DNA of 64,000 bases from Patagioenas fasciata (Eukaryota > Chordata > Aves > Columbiformes > Columbidae). The position numbers and the translations under genes are program-made. The notes under the pieces were generated by a model. It was not told the origin of the DNA, did no database searches, and worked only from the letters and a program-made list of their open reading frames with translations. This document shows, one piece after another, positions 10,620 through 22,334 of the stretch. The stretch spans positions 5,583,445 to 5,647,444 of the forward strand of contig NC_092541.1 of assembly GCF_037038585.1 (NCBI RefSeq). The letters are read 5' to 3'. Position 1 is the first letter of the stretch, and each line of letters opens with the position of its first letter.

Positions 10620-11385
10620 TGGGAATTATCTCAGCCAAGTGTAAGGTGCTGCACATGGGAAAACATAATCCAAGCACAGGCTGGGACCTAGCTGGCTGGG
10701 GAGCAGCTCTGTGGAAAGGGGGGACCTGGGGGTCCTGGTGGACAAGCAGCTCGATAGGAGTGAACAATGTCCTGCTGCAGCAAAGAAGGCCAACAGGATG
10801 CCCGGTTGCATTAGCAAGGGCATCACCAGGGGAGACAAAAGAAGTAATTATCACACTCTACTCAGAGCTTGTCAGGACAAATCTCAAATATTGCGTTCAA
10901 TTTTGATCACTACTATACAAAAAAAGAGCTGTGGACAGACTAGAAATACTCCAGAGAAGGCTCACAAAGATGATCAATGGAATAAGAATCTGCAGCATAA
11001 GGAAAGGCTGAGAGAACTGGGGTTGTTCAGATTGGGGAAACATAGGGGAGACCTCAGCACTATGCTCCAGGATTTAATGGGAGCCTAGACAGAAAATGGA
11101 GACTCCCTTTTTGCCAGCAGTCACATGAAAAAGATGAGGGGCAATAGGTACAAACTACTGCTGGGAGGTATCTGACTGAACACCAGAGCAAAATTATTCA
11201 GGATGACAACAAGGACACGCTGGATTAATCTCCCCAGGGAAGTGGTGGATTCTGAAACATTGGACGCGTACAACATGCAGTTAAACAATGTACTGGACAA
11301 TTTTACCTAGCCTGCGCTTTTGAAAAGAAAGGTTGGTCCAGGTCATCCTTGTGGTCCCTTTTATTCTGGTATTGTATGATCAAGA
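10620..11385 (+). mobile_element. CR1 LINE 3' end
   Basis: It holds the CR1 words 'gtgctgcacatggga', 'gacctgggggtcctggtgga', 'cctccccagggaagtggtgg' and the terminal '...tggtattgtatgat'. Repeated at 21178-21935. Confidence 0.85.
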
Positions 11386-11777
11386 TGCACACCCATGTCT
11401 GGATCTGGGCACTGCAATGAGCTGAAGGACTGCATGAGGTTCCTCTGTTTCACCTGGCTGTGCCCATGTGTGTTGATCATGCACACCAGATCAGGTAATG
11501 GAGGGGAACGAATGACAGAGATGAGTGTGTGGATTGTCCCCAGGAACTGCTGTTTTGCAGCCCCACTCCTGCCACACTCTGGAACCCTTTACTCACTTAA
11601 GACCATTGCCTGTAGCATGGCCATGAATGTCTTGTTCAGCTCCAAAGGAAAGACCATAAAACAATCCACTGCAGGGAGTCCAACCCTCCCCTTCCTCCAA
11701 GTTTTCCCTGAGCAGACTGGAACAGTTGCCTCAGAACAAAGGAGGACTCAGAGGCCCAGACTGGGATGCAGCACAAG
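11386..11777. other. 3' flank of keratin, no gene seen
   Basis: Close copy of 301-714. Non-coding. Confidence 0.5.
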
Positions 11778-11783
11778 TTTAAT
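11778..11783 (-). promoter_or_regulatory. Poly(A) signal ATTAAA of keratin 12077-12382
   Basis: ATTAAA on the minus strand, in the same position and context as 715-720. Confidence 0.75.
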
Positions 11784-12076
11784 GAGATTCAAGAAGAAAA
11801 GGAGGTGGCTCAGAGGGAGCACCATGGACAGCCATAAGATTGCAGTGAAACTCCTGCGGAGTGTCAGTCTGCCTGCCCGGCAGAGGGAGGGACAAAAACA
11901 GGTCCCTGCCACACTGTCCTTGGGAGACAGAATCCACAAAAGCAAGAGAGAAAGACATGAGTCGAAGAAGGACACAAGAGTTCAAAGCTCTGAATGCAAT
12001 GCTGTGAAGCTCGCTCTCCTTTCAAGGACCATGTTCCAAGGTCTTGAGTTCTTGCCCAAGGACGTTGCCAGCATCT

Positions 12077-12382
12077 TTAGCAGGGTCGGCACCTGCTGCC
12101 ACAGTAGCGGCTGGTAATGCAGGAGAGGTCAAAGCCCCCAGAGTTGATGGGCACTCCCTCACAGCTGAGGATGCTGCCAACAGCAGCAGAGGTGGAGGAG
12201 CCCACAACGGTGTTCTGAGGGAAGGAGCTAAGGATGGGGCCAGGCAGGGTCACCACCACGGGGGAGGGCTCAATGACAACGGTGGAGCTCTGGCACTGCC
12301 TGCAACAGGGCTCATTGCAGCTGTTGGCCAGTGGGGTTGGGCCACAGGGCTGGCAGGGCACGCATGGGTTACAGCAAGACAT
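12077..12382 (-). CDS. Feather beta-keratin (unit B, minus strand)
   Basis: A 101-residue feather corneous beta-protein with 14 Cys, ending CGSRCRPC. It differs from the unit A copy only in a patch at residues 35-43 ([11 protein letters not shown] here). The ATG is at 12382. Exon 2 starts at 12403, the intron is 12404-12692 (289 bp), and non-coding exon 1 starts at 12693 with a CAG|GTGAGTG donor. The TATA is at 12753-12759. The intron, promoter and 3' UTR are nearly identical to unit A, so it should share regulation. Expected expression is in feather keratinocytes, as known for the family. Confidence 0.95.
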   Translation of the reverse strand: MSCCNPCVPCQPCGPTPLANSCNEPCCRQCQSSTVVIEPSPVVVTLPGPILSSFPQNTVVGSSTSAAVGSILSCEGVPINSGGFDLSCITSRYCGSRCRPC

Positions 12383-12752
12383 GTCTCTGGGACAGAGGCT
12401 CACCTGAGAAGACAGGAAGAAACAGAGCATGACATGCACCTGAGAAGCAGCACTGCACCCAAAAACAGAGGACACAAGGCACTTCTTGGCCCAGCATACG
12501 CTGCCCATCTCAAATCCCAGGAGCCACCTCCACTAAGTCCCTGCCTCTCTCAGCGGAAGACCTTCTCTCCCCTTCCCTCTCCCATGAGAAGCAGCTCTCA
12601 CCCCAGGGCAAGGACAGACCCTATCAGCTGAGACACACATTGAAAAAAGACCCCAGATTCTGAAGGAGGAGGACAAGAGGCTTCACACTCACCTGACTAC
12701 CAAGGAGAATGAAGCGAGAGAAGTGGATGAGAGAGCAGGGAGTTGGGCGGTC

Positions 12753-12977
12753 ATTTATAGGAGTCCTGCACTGCCTCAGGCTCAGGCACCCTTTGTGGAA
12801 ACAATAATTTTCTGACAAGCTCATGATGAATGTAAAACACATAGGCTAATGGCATGGGCTGTGTCCTGATTTCGTGCACTGCCGCCTTTTCATTTCCTGT
12901 TTTCTGCCATGTGCTTTCCCATATGAAGGCTTTTTCTGTAAGTGCCAGGATGAAAGGCCTGAGGATTTCCAGCGTAG
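12753..12977 (-). promoter_or_regulatory. Keratin promoter: TATA box plus upstream module
   Basis: TATAAAT on the minus strand, with the shared upstream block running to about 12977. Near-identical to 1681-1905. Confidence 0.75.
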
Positions 12978-14514
12978 ACAAACGTCAGCGTGAGCAGAAG
13001 ACTCAGGCTAATTGCTGGTGACATCCTGTGCAGGTAGGTGATTTTTCACTTGGGTCATTGCAGCTGTGGGCTCCTTTGTGGCAAAGTTGTCCGGAAAAGG
13101 GACCCATTTGCAGCTGAATGGTGGGGCCTTAGTCCTGGCAGAGAGGTTCTCAGAGAGCTGAAATGCAATCTCTGCCTCCTACACCCTCCCGTTCTTAATT
13201 TAAGAACAGGGAGAAAGTCCAAGAAACCCTACCTGTCAGTGCAGGACATTGTCCCTGGGGTGATACTCTGCTGGTGCAGTGTTGCTGGTGACTGGGGTGG
13301 GACACAGGTTCCTCATGTCCATGACAATGCTATATGTATTTCTGCAACTGGTCAGCCTGGTGCTGAGTGAGGCAGTGGCTGACAGCTCTCATCAAATGTG
13401 TATTAGACCGGGGTCCAGGTGTAGCTCTGCTGTGAGATGGAGGACAAAATCTCTGGGCGCATTAAGAGTAGTCAAGCATTTTTCAGTCAAACTTTTTTGC
13501 TTTTCAAGCACCAGGGCTTCCAGGTCTCCAATAAAACACGTGGGTCTGAGGGGCCATCAGCTTTGTTTGGAAATGCACGGACTTGTGGATTATGGAAAGA
13601 CACTAAAACTCTGATGGTTTTCACAGGTGGGTCAGTCAAAGTCTGAGTTTGATCAGAAAAGGACTGTTGTGTATTGACCATAACCCCCTATCCTACGTCC
13701 CATTGTATTGTGTAAGTGTGAATCAAATAGAGAAGCCTGCAATGACGTAGGGAAATGAATCTTTTAAAAAGAGTTAAGGAATGCAGGGGTATTCTTAAGG
13801 CTATTTTGGATGTTTTTCACTATTCTACCGCATGTCTTTCTGTTAATAATATAAATAATTCTTCACCAAGCCACACCTATTTTGCCCCTAATGATCATTG
13901 GTGAGTAGTACTCCTGTCTTTACCTGGACCCACGACAGTTTCCACCTTATGTTTACCTCCTGTCCCATAGAGGAAGTAGAGAGTATCCAGGTGGGTGGGT
14001 GCTTGGAAGTCATGCAAGTTCTTCTCGAATTTGCAACAGTTAATGGCAGTTAGAAGTGCCAAGAGCATCTGTCATTTCCATGCTTTATTTTTGCTTTCTA
14101 TCTGTGTTATCTCAACGAGTCTATTTCTCCTGCTCTTGCCATGCTGCGGGGTTGATGGGCAATAATGTCAACTGATATTTGTGCTCGTGTACCCAGGGCA
14201 TACGATCCCTTTGCATGCCATGCTCCCTCGTTCTAGAGATGCTGGGAAGCTCAAGATTAATCTCTCTGGCCAAAACGATTTCTCCTACAATCTTCTCCTT
14301 ACATCCATGCAACCATCTTCTGTGTCTGAGCCTCCTGCCCAAGACCACCTCCATACAGACCAAGAGGAATGGCCTTGAGTGCTTATGATGCTGCTGTCAT
14401 CCCGGGGTCTCCTGAAGCACTGGGGTCCTCCCATGGATACAGCACAAGTTGGGATCACCATGCTTAAGGCATGCTCAGAGGCCAAGGGGAATATTTCTGA
14501 GCAGACATATAGGA
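12978..14514. other. Intergenic; no gene recognised
   Basis: Matches 1906-3629 in two blocks but lacks the 2035-2610 part of A. It holds about 450 extra bp (13515-13965) with no counterpart in A. No coding family was recognised in the extra part. Confidence 0.5.
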
Positions 14515-15005
14515 AGGGAAAGGCTGAAACCCCACCAAAAAGACCCTGAGCACCTGATGGGATGGGAGGTGGATGCTGTGCAGCAGGGAGCAAGGGTTGA
14601 TTTTCCTGAGGCCAGGGATCCTCCTGCATGGCCTGTAGCCACAAAGCCACCTCAGCCCAGCCTCAACCCCTCTCCATGACAAACCAACTCTCCTCTGCTC
14701 TCTCCCATAATCACGATCTCAGAGCACTAACATGAGACCAACGGACTGGTATCAAGTGAGTTGTCCTTGAAGGCTGGACCCCTTCCTATAAGAGGAAGGC
14801 AAGGAGACAAAAGAGTTCTCATTCACTTGATTCCTAAAGTGAAGGAGGTGACTGAACTGTTTGAGGGAGTGACCAGCTAACTGGTTTTTCTTCTGTCTTC
14901 ACATGGCCTCAGGCCAAAAGGCTCACACTGCATAAACTACAATTTTCCTGCATACTTCTAATAAATGGTAACATCGCAGGTAATGACATGGCACGTGTTA
15001 CTGTT
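14515..15005 (-). pseudogene. Feather keratin relic: 5' half only (unit B)
   Basis: Same remnant as 3630-4150: intron-like block, degraded exon 1 near 14830-14870, upstream block to about 15005, TATA lost, no coding exon. Because both A and B carry it, the loss predates their duplication. Confidence 0.7.
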
Positions 15006-15309
15006 TCCCTTTATGCTGCCTTTGATTTCTCACTTTATGACAGGGTCTCACAGTGCCCCAAGTGCCCCATCAAGGGTGCTTGGCTAAGAAGTGAGAGTAG
15101 CTCTGGAGAGACATTTTGGACAGGGCTGCAGCCGTGTCTCCTGAAGGTGTGGATGCAAGAGTTTTGCTGGACTTCAGCATAGGCCTGGGGAGGATTTGGA
15201 CAGAAGAGTATTGCAGTGACGGGGGGCAATTCAATTCCGGGTCCCTCTGTGTTGACCCGGAGAGAAACCTGAATTTCCTGGTGTTGCTGCTGCATTTTGT
15301 GCTCTGCAT

Positions 15310-15520
15310 TTCACAGATTCATGGAATTGTTGAGGTTGGAAGGCATCTCTGCAGATGACCTCGCCCAATACCTCTGCTAGAGTAGGGTCAGCTAGAGCAC
15401 ATTGGCTAAGAGCTCTATCAAGACAGGATTGGAGTATCTCCACAGCTAGAACTCCACAACCTCTTTGAACTACTTCTTCCAGTGTTTGAGCACCTCCACA
15501 GTGAAAAAGCTTTGATTTGG
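15310..15520 (-). mobile_element. CR1 LINE 3' end, minus orientation
   Basis: Copy of 4413-4620, starting 'tcacagattcatggaattgt'. Confidence 0.8.
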
Positions 15521-15904
15521 AGCACAAGTGGGTGGGAAGTGTTCTTCAAGGCAGGCAGAGCCCCTATGTCCCTTTCCACTCACTGCACAGTTCCCAACTC
15601 ACTGGCATGTCTCAGTGGACCCCAAATCCCATAAGGGAAGGGCACTTTCTCCACAGTTGCCTGATGGGAGGCAGGTGTGAAGCAGTGCTCAGTCAGGACC
15701 CCCAGCCCAGCCAGTCCAGAGGTGCCCTCTTCTGTCTACTGCTGGGAGTTGTCTTATGCAGGGGATGCACCATCTCCCAGAACACTGTGAGGTTCCTGAG
15801 GAGAATTTTTCTCTCCATCATTTGGGGAAGAGGAGAGGCACTGTGGTGTGATCCAGAATGCCTGCATTTAAGGAAAAGCATCCAGTTCTCGTCCCCCAGT
15901 TTAA

Positions 15905-16360
15905 AAAGGACAAGAAATCAGTGGGTGTAGTCTAGTTACATGCTACAAAGATGTGCAGGGCCTAGAGCATCTTTCTTAATAGGAGAAGCTGAGAGAGCTG
16001 TGTCAGTTCAGCCTTGAGAAGAGAAGGCTGAGAGGCGATCTTTTCAATGTTTACAAGTATCTGAAGAGTGGATGTCAAGATGATGGTACCAGTCCTTCCA
16101 TTGGTGCCCAATGATAGGATGATATGCAACAGGCACAGACAGAAGAACAAAAGCTTCCATCTGAACATGCAGAAAACATTTTATTCTAGGTTTACAGAGT
16201 GCGGGAACAGGTTGCCCAGAGAAGTTGTGGAGTTTCCTTCTGGACACATTCCTGCTCAATCTGCTATAGGTATACTTGCTTAAGAAGGTGGGTTGGACTA
16301 GATGACCTATAGAGGACCCTTACAACTTCAAGCAATATGTGATTCTATGATTTGATTCTG
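15905..16360 (+). mobile_element. CR1 LINE 3' end, plus orientation
   Basis: Copy of 5005-5498, with 'gagaagagaaggctgagagg' and 'ggttggactagatgac', ending '...gattctatgatttg'. Confidence 0.85.
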
Positions 16361-16977
16361 TGCAAATCTTTTCAGAGGAGAGTCAGCGGCTGCCTTACAT
16401 GTGTGGTGATGTTGATGCTTGAGTTCCATGCTCCTTCTCCAGGTTATAGACCCCAGAAGCTACATCTACTGCATCTCAGCCATGGCCAAATGGTTTGTAA
16501 GAACTTTTTGGAGTCAGTGTCTCACTAGAAGCTTGGAAAGAGACCTTATGGCACTGCTGGAATTATCTAGTGTTGCCGGCACTTGGGATCCTTGGCCCTG
16601 TACAGAGTTGGTGCTCTTGACTGGTGCCATTGACTATACGCCTCGTGTTCACCATCTTCTTCTCAGCCTCCCCAGGCTCTCATTCATTCTCCCATAGCTC
16701 CTGCCTCTGGATAAGTGTCAGTCATTTATCCAGCTGAATCCTGTAACCTCAAAGCTTTTACAGGAGTCAGGAGCAAAGACCCTGGGAAACAGATCAACCC
16801 TTTGAAGTTGCCTGGAGCCAAGATAAAATGAGTTGTCCAGGGTTGGGCTTTCTCCTCACTGAGACCAGAGTGCTGTATCCCAGTGCGAGCCCTCTGACAC
16901 GAGGGGCTGAGTCTGTTGTAAGGCCTGGCACTGACACAGATGGGTGTCAACGTGGGACTTGGAACGATCAGGCACAA
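16361..16977. other. Upstream spacer; no gene seen
   Basis: Copy of 5499-6097. Confidence 0.45.
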
Positions 16978-17235
16978 CTATGTACACACACACATATGCA
17001 CTAAACACGTATCCAACACGCTCACATGTGCACCAGGATTTACAGAAATGCACCGACACAAGCAAATGTGCAAGAGGCCAAAGATGCGCAAAGAATTGTA
17101 CAGGTAAATAGAAACACAGTTTCACCAGAGGTACACAGGTGTGTGCACAGCCAGACAGATGAGCACATGGATGTGCATGCAGAGAATCACACAGACTGAT
17201 ACACAATCTCGCTAACAGGCACACTACTGCAGATG
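16978..17235. repeat. CA-rich degenerate simple repeat (unit B)
   Basis: Copy of 6098-6360 with a few substitutions and no obvious expansion. Confidence 0.7.
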
Positions 17236-17793
17236 AGCACATAGCAATGGATCTGACAGAGGAGCTGCCAGGGACCTCCCCTCCAGGGCAGGGACAGGGT
17301 ATTCTAAGCAGGGTAGATGCACTGGTAGCACTGCTTGAGGAGTCTCAGGGTTCCATGAACTCCCAGACAGTGTAGAATGCCAAAGACATTGCAATTTCCT
17401 CCTGAGGGCAGCTTAGAGTGAAAGAGAGATGGTAACATGAAGTGGAGCCCATCTGCCCAGTAATATGACAGCCAGTGACTGCTGGAGGGAGCCAGGAGAG
17501 AATGACAGAGGTCATTGCACACAGTCAGAGGAGCCCTTGGGGACAAGTCAGGGACTGCAGTGCTGGGAGCAGCTGGGGCCCTTGCTGTCAGTAAGATCAT
17601 ATAAAACAACCCAGCAGAGTTACCCAGGCTGACACCACCTGCCTCCACTTGACCCTTCTGCTCTTAATCCCTGTCTTCTGAACACAATGACGCATCCTTG
17701 CCCGGAAATCCTGGAATTTCTCATCCAGCCTTCTACAGAAGCATCCGTGACGAAATGGGCATGAACTAAAAATAAATACATAGTGACGTGTCC

Positions 17794-18017
17794 AACTGGG
17801 AAATCCTCAGGCCTCTAATCCCGGTACTTACAGAAGAAGCCTTCATACAGGAAAATATGTGGCAGACACCGGGACATGGAAAGGTGGTAGTGCAGGAAAC
17901 CAGGACACAGTCCATACCATTAGCTGGAATGTTTCGCATTCACCATGAACTTGTCAGAAATTTATTACTTCCACAAAGGGTTCCTGGACCTGAGGCAGAG
18001 CAGGACTCCTTTAAAAA
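17794..18017 (+). promoter_or_regulatory. Keratin promoter with altered TATA box
   Basis: The upstream module is present, but the TATA reads TTTAAAA (18010-18016) where the unit A copy has TATAAAA. Confidence 0.7.
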
Positions 18018-18497
18018 GCAGCACAACTTTCTGCTATATCATCCACTTCTCTCTCCTCTTTTCCTTGGGAAACAGGTGAGTCTGAAGCCTCTTCTTCTCC
18101 TGCTTCTGGATCAAGTGTCTTTCCCCAATGTGTGACTGAGCCAAAAAGGGTCTCTCCTGACCTTGGGATGGGAACTTTTTACCATGGGAGAGGGAAGGGG
18201 AGAGAAGGTCTTCTGCAGAGAGAGTTTAGGGCTTAGTGGAGGTGGTTTCTGGGATTTGACGTGGGCAACGTATGCTGGGCCAGGAATCAAAGCAGCTACT
18301 CCTCTCCTCTCAAGAAAAAAACTTGATGAATTCTCAACGCCAAAGCCAGAACTGTACACAGACAGCACATAACTCTTCTCTTGGTTCTTTAGTGCTTTGG
18401 TCCCACTGTGTTTTGGTGCAGTGCTGTTTCTTAAGAATAACCCCTCACGCTCTATTGCTCCTGCCCTCTCTCTCAGGTGAACCTCTAGCCCAGAGAC

Positions 18498-18803
18498 ATG
18501 TCCTACTGCAACCCATGCGTCCCCTGCCAGCCCTGTGGCCCGACCCCGCTGGCCAACAGCTGCAATGAGCCCTGTTGCAGGCAGTGCCAGAGCTCCACCA
18601 TTGTCATTGAGCCCTCCTCTGTGGTGGTGACCCTGCCTGGCCCCATCCTCAGCTCCTTCCCTCAGAACACCGTTGTGGGCTCCTCCACCTCCGCTGCTGT
18701 TGGCAGCATCCTCAGCTCTGAGGGAGTGGCCATTAACTCTGGGGGCTTTGACCTCTCCTGCATTACCAGCCGCTACTGTGGCAGCAGATGTCGCCCCTGC
18801 TAA
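18498..18803 (+). CDS. Feather beta-keratin (unit B, plus strand)
   Basis: A 101-residue feather corneous beta-protein with an intact frame. It starts [10 protein letters not shown], so Cys3 is replaced by Tyr. Cys74 is replaced by Ser (ILSSEG), and it has VAIN for the usual VPIN, leaving 12 Cys. Exon 1 ends at 18075 (CAG|GTGAGT). The intron is 18076-18476 (401 bp), 108 bp longer than its unit A counterpart because of an insertion around 18285-18400. The TATA is changed to TTTAAAA. The reading frame, splice sites and poly(A) signal are kept. With lost cysteines and a weaker TATA it may be drifting or specialised; that is inference. Confidence 0.92.
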   Translation: MSYCNPCVPCQPCGPTPLANSCNEPCCRQCQSSTIVIEPSSVVVTLPGPILSSFPQNTVVGSSTSAAVGSILSSEGVAINSGGFDLSCITSRYCGSRCRPC

Positions 18804-19072
18804 AGCTGCTGGCAACTACTTTGGGCAAGAACCTGCTAAGACTTTGGAACATGGCCCTTGAAAGGAGAGAGAGCTTCGCAGCATTGCATTCAGACCTTTG
18901 AACCATTGTTTCCTTCTACCACTTGTGTCTCTGTCTTTTTCCTTTGCCGATTCTATCTCCAAGGCCAGCCTAGCAGTGACCTGTTTCTCTCTTGCCCTTC
19001 AGGAGTTTCGCCACATCCTTGGGGCTGCCTATAGTGCTCCCTCTGAGCCACCTCCTTTCCTTCTTGAGACTC

Positions 19073-19078
19073 ATTAAA
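19073..19078 (+). promoter_or_regulatory. Poly(A) signal ATTAAA of keratin 18498-18803
   Basis: ATTAAA lies 270 nt past the stop, in the same context as 8102. Confidence 0.75.
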
Positions 19079-19611
19079 GTTGTGATGCATCCAAGCCTGG
19101 GCCTCCGAGTCCTCTTTTTCTCTTTGGCAACTCTTCCAGTCTTCTCAGGGAAAAAGGTGGATGAAGGGGAGGGTGGGACTCCTTGCTATAGATTTTGTCA
19201 CTTTGCAACACAGTAATTCCGTTTCATGTTTTCATAAATAAACTGAGTGGAGTTGCTTGCAAGGGACAGTCAACTTAGTGGATGTCTCACCCTTACTTTG
19301 CTCCCTTGGGCAAACACATTGGCATTTCTTACCCAACATTTTCTGTTCTTCCCAGTCACACCTGATGTAATCTCCAACCATGGTCTACATGAAACCTGAT
19401 AGGCACTTTGGTCATTTGAAGTAAACAATTAAGAATGAGGTAATTAAGAAATCAATGCACCCAGGAACTCTCACACATGCAATTACGTGCAACGGGAATC
19501 CACCATTTCATGGCAATGGTGAGTTCCAGCAGAGCTGCAATGTTGCTCAAATCTCTGCCAGGTTCTTTCTGCTCTAGTCCATCTCCACACCTGAGCTCTG
19601 ATACGGTCAGA
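19079..19611. other. Spacer between keratin and OR relic
   Basis: Copy of 8108-8640. The following 320 bp of unit A, including the OR start codon, are deleted here. Confidence 0.5.
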
Positions 19612-19972
19612 CTGGATAAACTACCACTGTTGTGTCAAAAATGATCGAGACTTTCCTTGGCTTGAGTAAAATCATCTATGTTGCCTGCTTCTGGGCGCAG
19701 TCATTATGATGTATTCCAGTCTTCCTGGCTATCACTGAGTTCATGATCCTCTTGCTCATGTCCTTGAATTGTAGCGTCACCATATGCAGTTTTCTTCATT
19801 GCAATACTCCCATGAGAGAGAAAACATCTTTCCTGCAAGCCTTGGTAGCAATGGCATTGGGATTGTGGTCATGTTCACACCGTTGCCACTTCTGCTGACT
19901 GGCCCTTCTGCATCAAGAAAGCCACTGCTGGGATCCAAGTCCATGACTCAGCCTTCCCTGATCCTGATCTGA
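19612..19972 (+). pseudogene. Olfactory receptor pseudogene (unit B, shorter)
   Basis: Same relic as 8796-9310, but the N-terminal part is deleted at about 19611. The TM2-TM4 region is readable: TTVVSKMIETF, then a stop, then ITEFMILLLMSLNCSVTIC, then NTPMREKTSFLQALVAMAL. No TM5-TM7 remains. CR1 sequence follows directly. Confidence 0.7.
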
Positions 19973-19999
19973 CAGCCACCACCACTCTTGTGTATGTAT

Positions 20000-20430
20000 C
20001 TAATTGGACCAAAAGGTTGGACAAACTGTCTTCTGAGGGAATGTTGAAGATGATAGGTCTTTTTCTGCTGGATAAACAGAAGGCTTGGGTAGACCTCCTC
20101 AACATATTCTAGTACTGAAATAATATCTACAAAGAGGATGGCAGCTCTCTCATTCAAAGGAGCCACATGGAGAAGACAAGCACCAACGAGTTCAAGCATC
20201 ACTGGGAGAGGTTTCAGTTTGACATGAGAAATACCTTTTCTACACTAAGACCAGTCCTTCATGGGAATGACCTCCCAGGGTTCTGGCAGAGCTCCCATCA
20301 CCACAAGTTTCACGATGTAATTGGACAGGGTGGTAGCTAATCTCATCTTGTCTCTCTCTCCCATGAAATATTGGACCAGGTGATCTTTCAAGGTCACTTC
20401 CAGTATTCAATATTCTACGATTCCCTGTCC
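20000..20430 (+). mobile_element. Old CR1 LINE fragment
   Basis: Copy of 9330-9765. Ends 'gtattcaatattctacgatt'. Confidence 0.7.
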
Positions 20431-21177
20431 CTCCCTGTGATACTCGTCAGTCGTGATGTTACAATGTGCCATCCACTCTACTGCACCACCATCATCACAA
20501 AGAAAATCCTCATTCCAAAGGAGTTTATTGCAATTGAGATTCACTTTTTTTTTTTTTCAGAGAAAATTGGATAGTGCATGGCTATTGTCCTCTTCATTAT
20601 CAAGAAACCTTCACTGTAAAAGACATACTCTGCAGGCAGGGAATAGCAAAGAGGGACATGAACCTTTGTTCTTCTTTTATAGAAGGACAGTCACAATCAA
20701 GAGAAATGAGAACCCCAAAATGTGAGTCAGCAGGCCCATATGAGACTTCCATCTAGAGTGGCAGATGCATGTATCCAGAGGACTGTCTTGATTGCCTAGG
20801 TATTCTAGGTGACAGTTCTTTTGCAGGTGGAGATGCTCCATGCTGCGGGTCCATTGCCACAGCTTGGTGGGGGGAGAGGTGTTCTACCATGAGGGCACAG
20901 CCCTGCACTTTGGTGTGCCCATGGGCTTCCCAGGGCTGTGCTGGGTCTCTTGCAGGACAGCTCTCCAACGACCAGGGACTGCACTGCTGGGAAGACCCTG
21001 GCATGCAAGCCATCTGCCCAGTCACCCTCTGTGCAATCATAACAGGATAATGGTCAGAAAATGCCTCTTTGAACACTCAGTGCTGTCCAAGGGCTGCGGT
21101 GGCCCTTATGATCATTGGGTTCACAGCAAGAGGGGTCTCCATTATGTGGCCTGACTTGGGCTCATATCAATCCTAAC
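20431..21177. other. Spacer at unit boundary; no gene recognised
   Basis: Copy of 9766-10619 lacking about 120 bp. A poly-T run of 14 lies near 20547. Confidence 0.5.
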
Positions 21178-21935
21178 TTGGGAATTATCTCAGCCAAGTG
21201 TAAGGTGCTGCACATGGGAAAACATAATCCAAGCACAGGCTGGGACCTAGCTGGCTGGGGAGCAGCTCTGTGGAAAGGGGGGACCTGGGGGTCCTGGTGG
21301 ACAAGCAGCTCGATAGGAGTGAACAATGTCCTGCTGCAGCAAACAGGATGCCCGGTTACATTAGCAAGGGCATCACCAGGGGAGACAAAGAAGTCATTCT
21401 CTATGCTCTACTCAGAGCTTGTCAGCACAAATCTCAAATATTGCGTTCAATTTTGATCACTACTATACAAAAAAAAAAAGATGTGGACAGACTAGAAATA
21501 CTCCAGAGAAGGCTCACAAAGATGATCAATGGAATAAGAATCTGCAGCATAAGGAAAGGCTGAGAGAACTGGGGTTGTTCAGAATGGAGAAGCATAGGGG
21601 AGACCTCAGCACTATGCTCCAGTATTTAACAGGAGCCTAGACAGAAAATGGGGACTCCCTTTTTGCCAGCAGTCACATGAAAATGACGAGGGGCAATAGG
21701 TACAAGCTACTGCTGGGAGGTATCTGATTGAACACCAGAGCCAAATTATTCAGGATGACAACAAGGACACGCTTGATTAATCTCCCCAGGGAAGTGGTGG
21801 ATTCTGAAACATTGGACACGTACAACATGCAGTTAAACAATGTGCTGGACCATTTTGCCTAGCCTGCGCTTTTGAAACGAAAGGTTGGTCCAGGTCATCC
21901 TTGTGGTCCCTTTTATTCTCGTATTGTATGATTAA
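21178..21935 (+). mobile_element. CR1 LINE 3' end
   Basis: Near-identical to 10620-11385, with an A-run expansion at about 21469-21478. Confidence 0.85.
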
Positions 21936-22328
21936 GATGCAGACCCATGTCTGGATCTGGGCACTGCAATGAGCTGAAGGACTGCATGAGGTTCCTCTGT
22001 TTCACCTGTCTGTGCCCATGTCTGTTGACCATGCACACCAGATCAGGTAATGGAGGGGAATGAATGAGAGAGATGAGTGTGTGGATTGTCCCCAGGAACT
22101 GCTGTTTTGCAGCCCCACTCCTGCCACACTCTGGAACCCTTTACTCACTTAAGACCATTGCCTGTAGCATAGCCATGAATGTCTTGTTCAGCTCCAAAGG
22201 AAAGACCATAAAACAATCCACTGCAAGGAGTGCAACCCTCCCCTTCCTGCATGTTCTCCCTGAGCAGACTGGAACAGTTGCCTCAGACCAAAGGAGGACT
22301 CGAGACCCAGACTGGGATGCAGCACAAG

Positions 22329-22334
22329 TTTAAT
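22329..22334 (-). promoter_or_regulatory. Poly(A) signal ATTAAA of keratin 22631-22936
   Basis: ATTAAA on the minus strand, in the same context as 715 and 11778. Confidence 0.75.

Larger units (their letters stand above)
1..10920. repeat. Tandem duplication unit A (about 10.9 kb)
   Basis: The whole stretch is repeated in the same order and orientation further right. The minus-strand keratin at 1006 matches 12077 (offset about 11.07 kb), the plus-strand keratin at 7524 matches 18498 (offset about 10.97 kb), and the CR1 block near 10.62 kb matches 21.18 kb. Long runs are near-identical, for example the CA-rich tract and the OR relic. The boundaries are arbitrary because the array is head-to-tail. 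Indels separate the copies: A carries about 575 bp near 2035-2610 that B lacks, and B carries about 450 bp near 13515-13965 that A lacks. Confidence 0.85.
10921..21480. repeat. Tandem duplication unit B (about 10.6 kb)
   Basis: This is the second copy of the unit, with the same gene order as A: minus keratin, keratin 5' relic, CR1 minus/plus pair, CA-rich tract, plus keratin, OR relic, CR1. It lacks about 320 bp of the OR relic and about 120 bp near 20860 that A has. It has an extra 108 bp in the intron of its plus-strand keratin. Confidence 0.85.

Noticed and set aside
12044-12631. 195-codon antisense frame over a keratin (similar ones at 22550 and 31722)
   Set aside because: Antisense frames are open across all keratin copies because of codon composition. 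They change where the keratin does and have no independent support.
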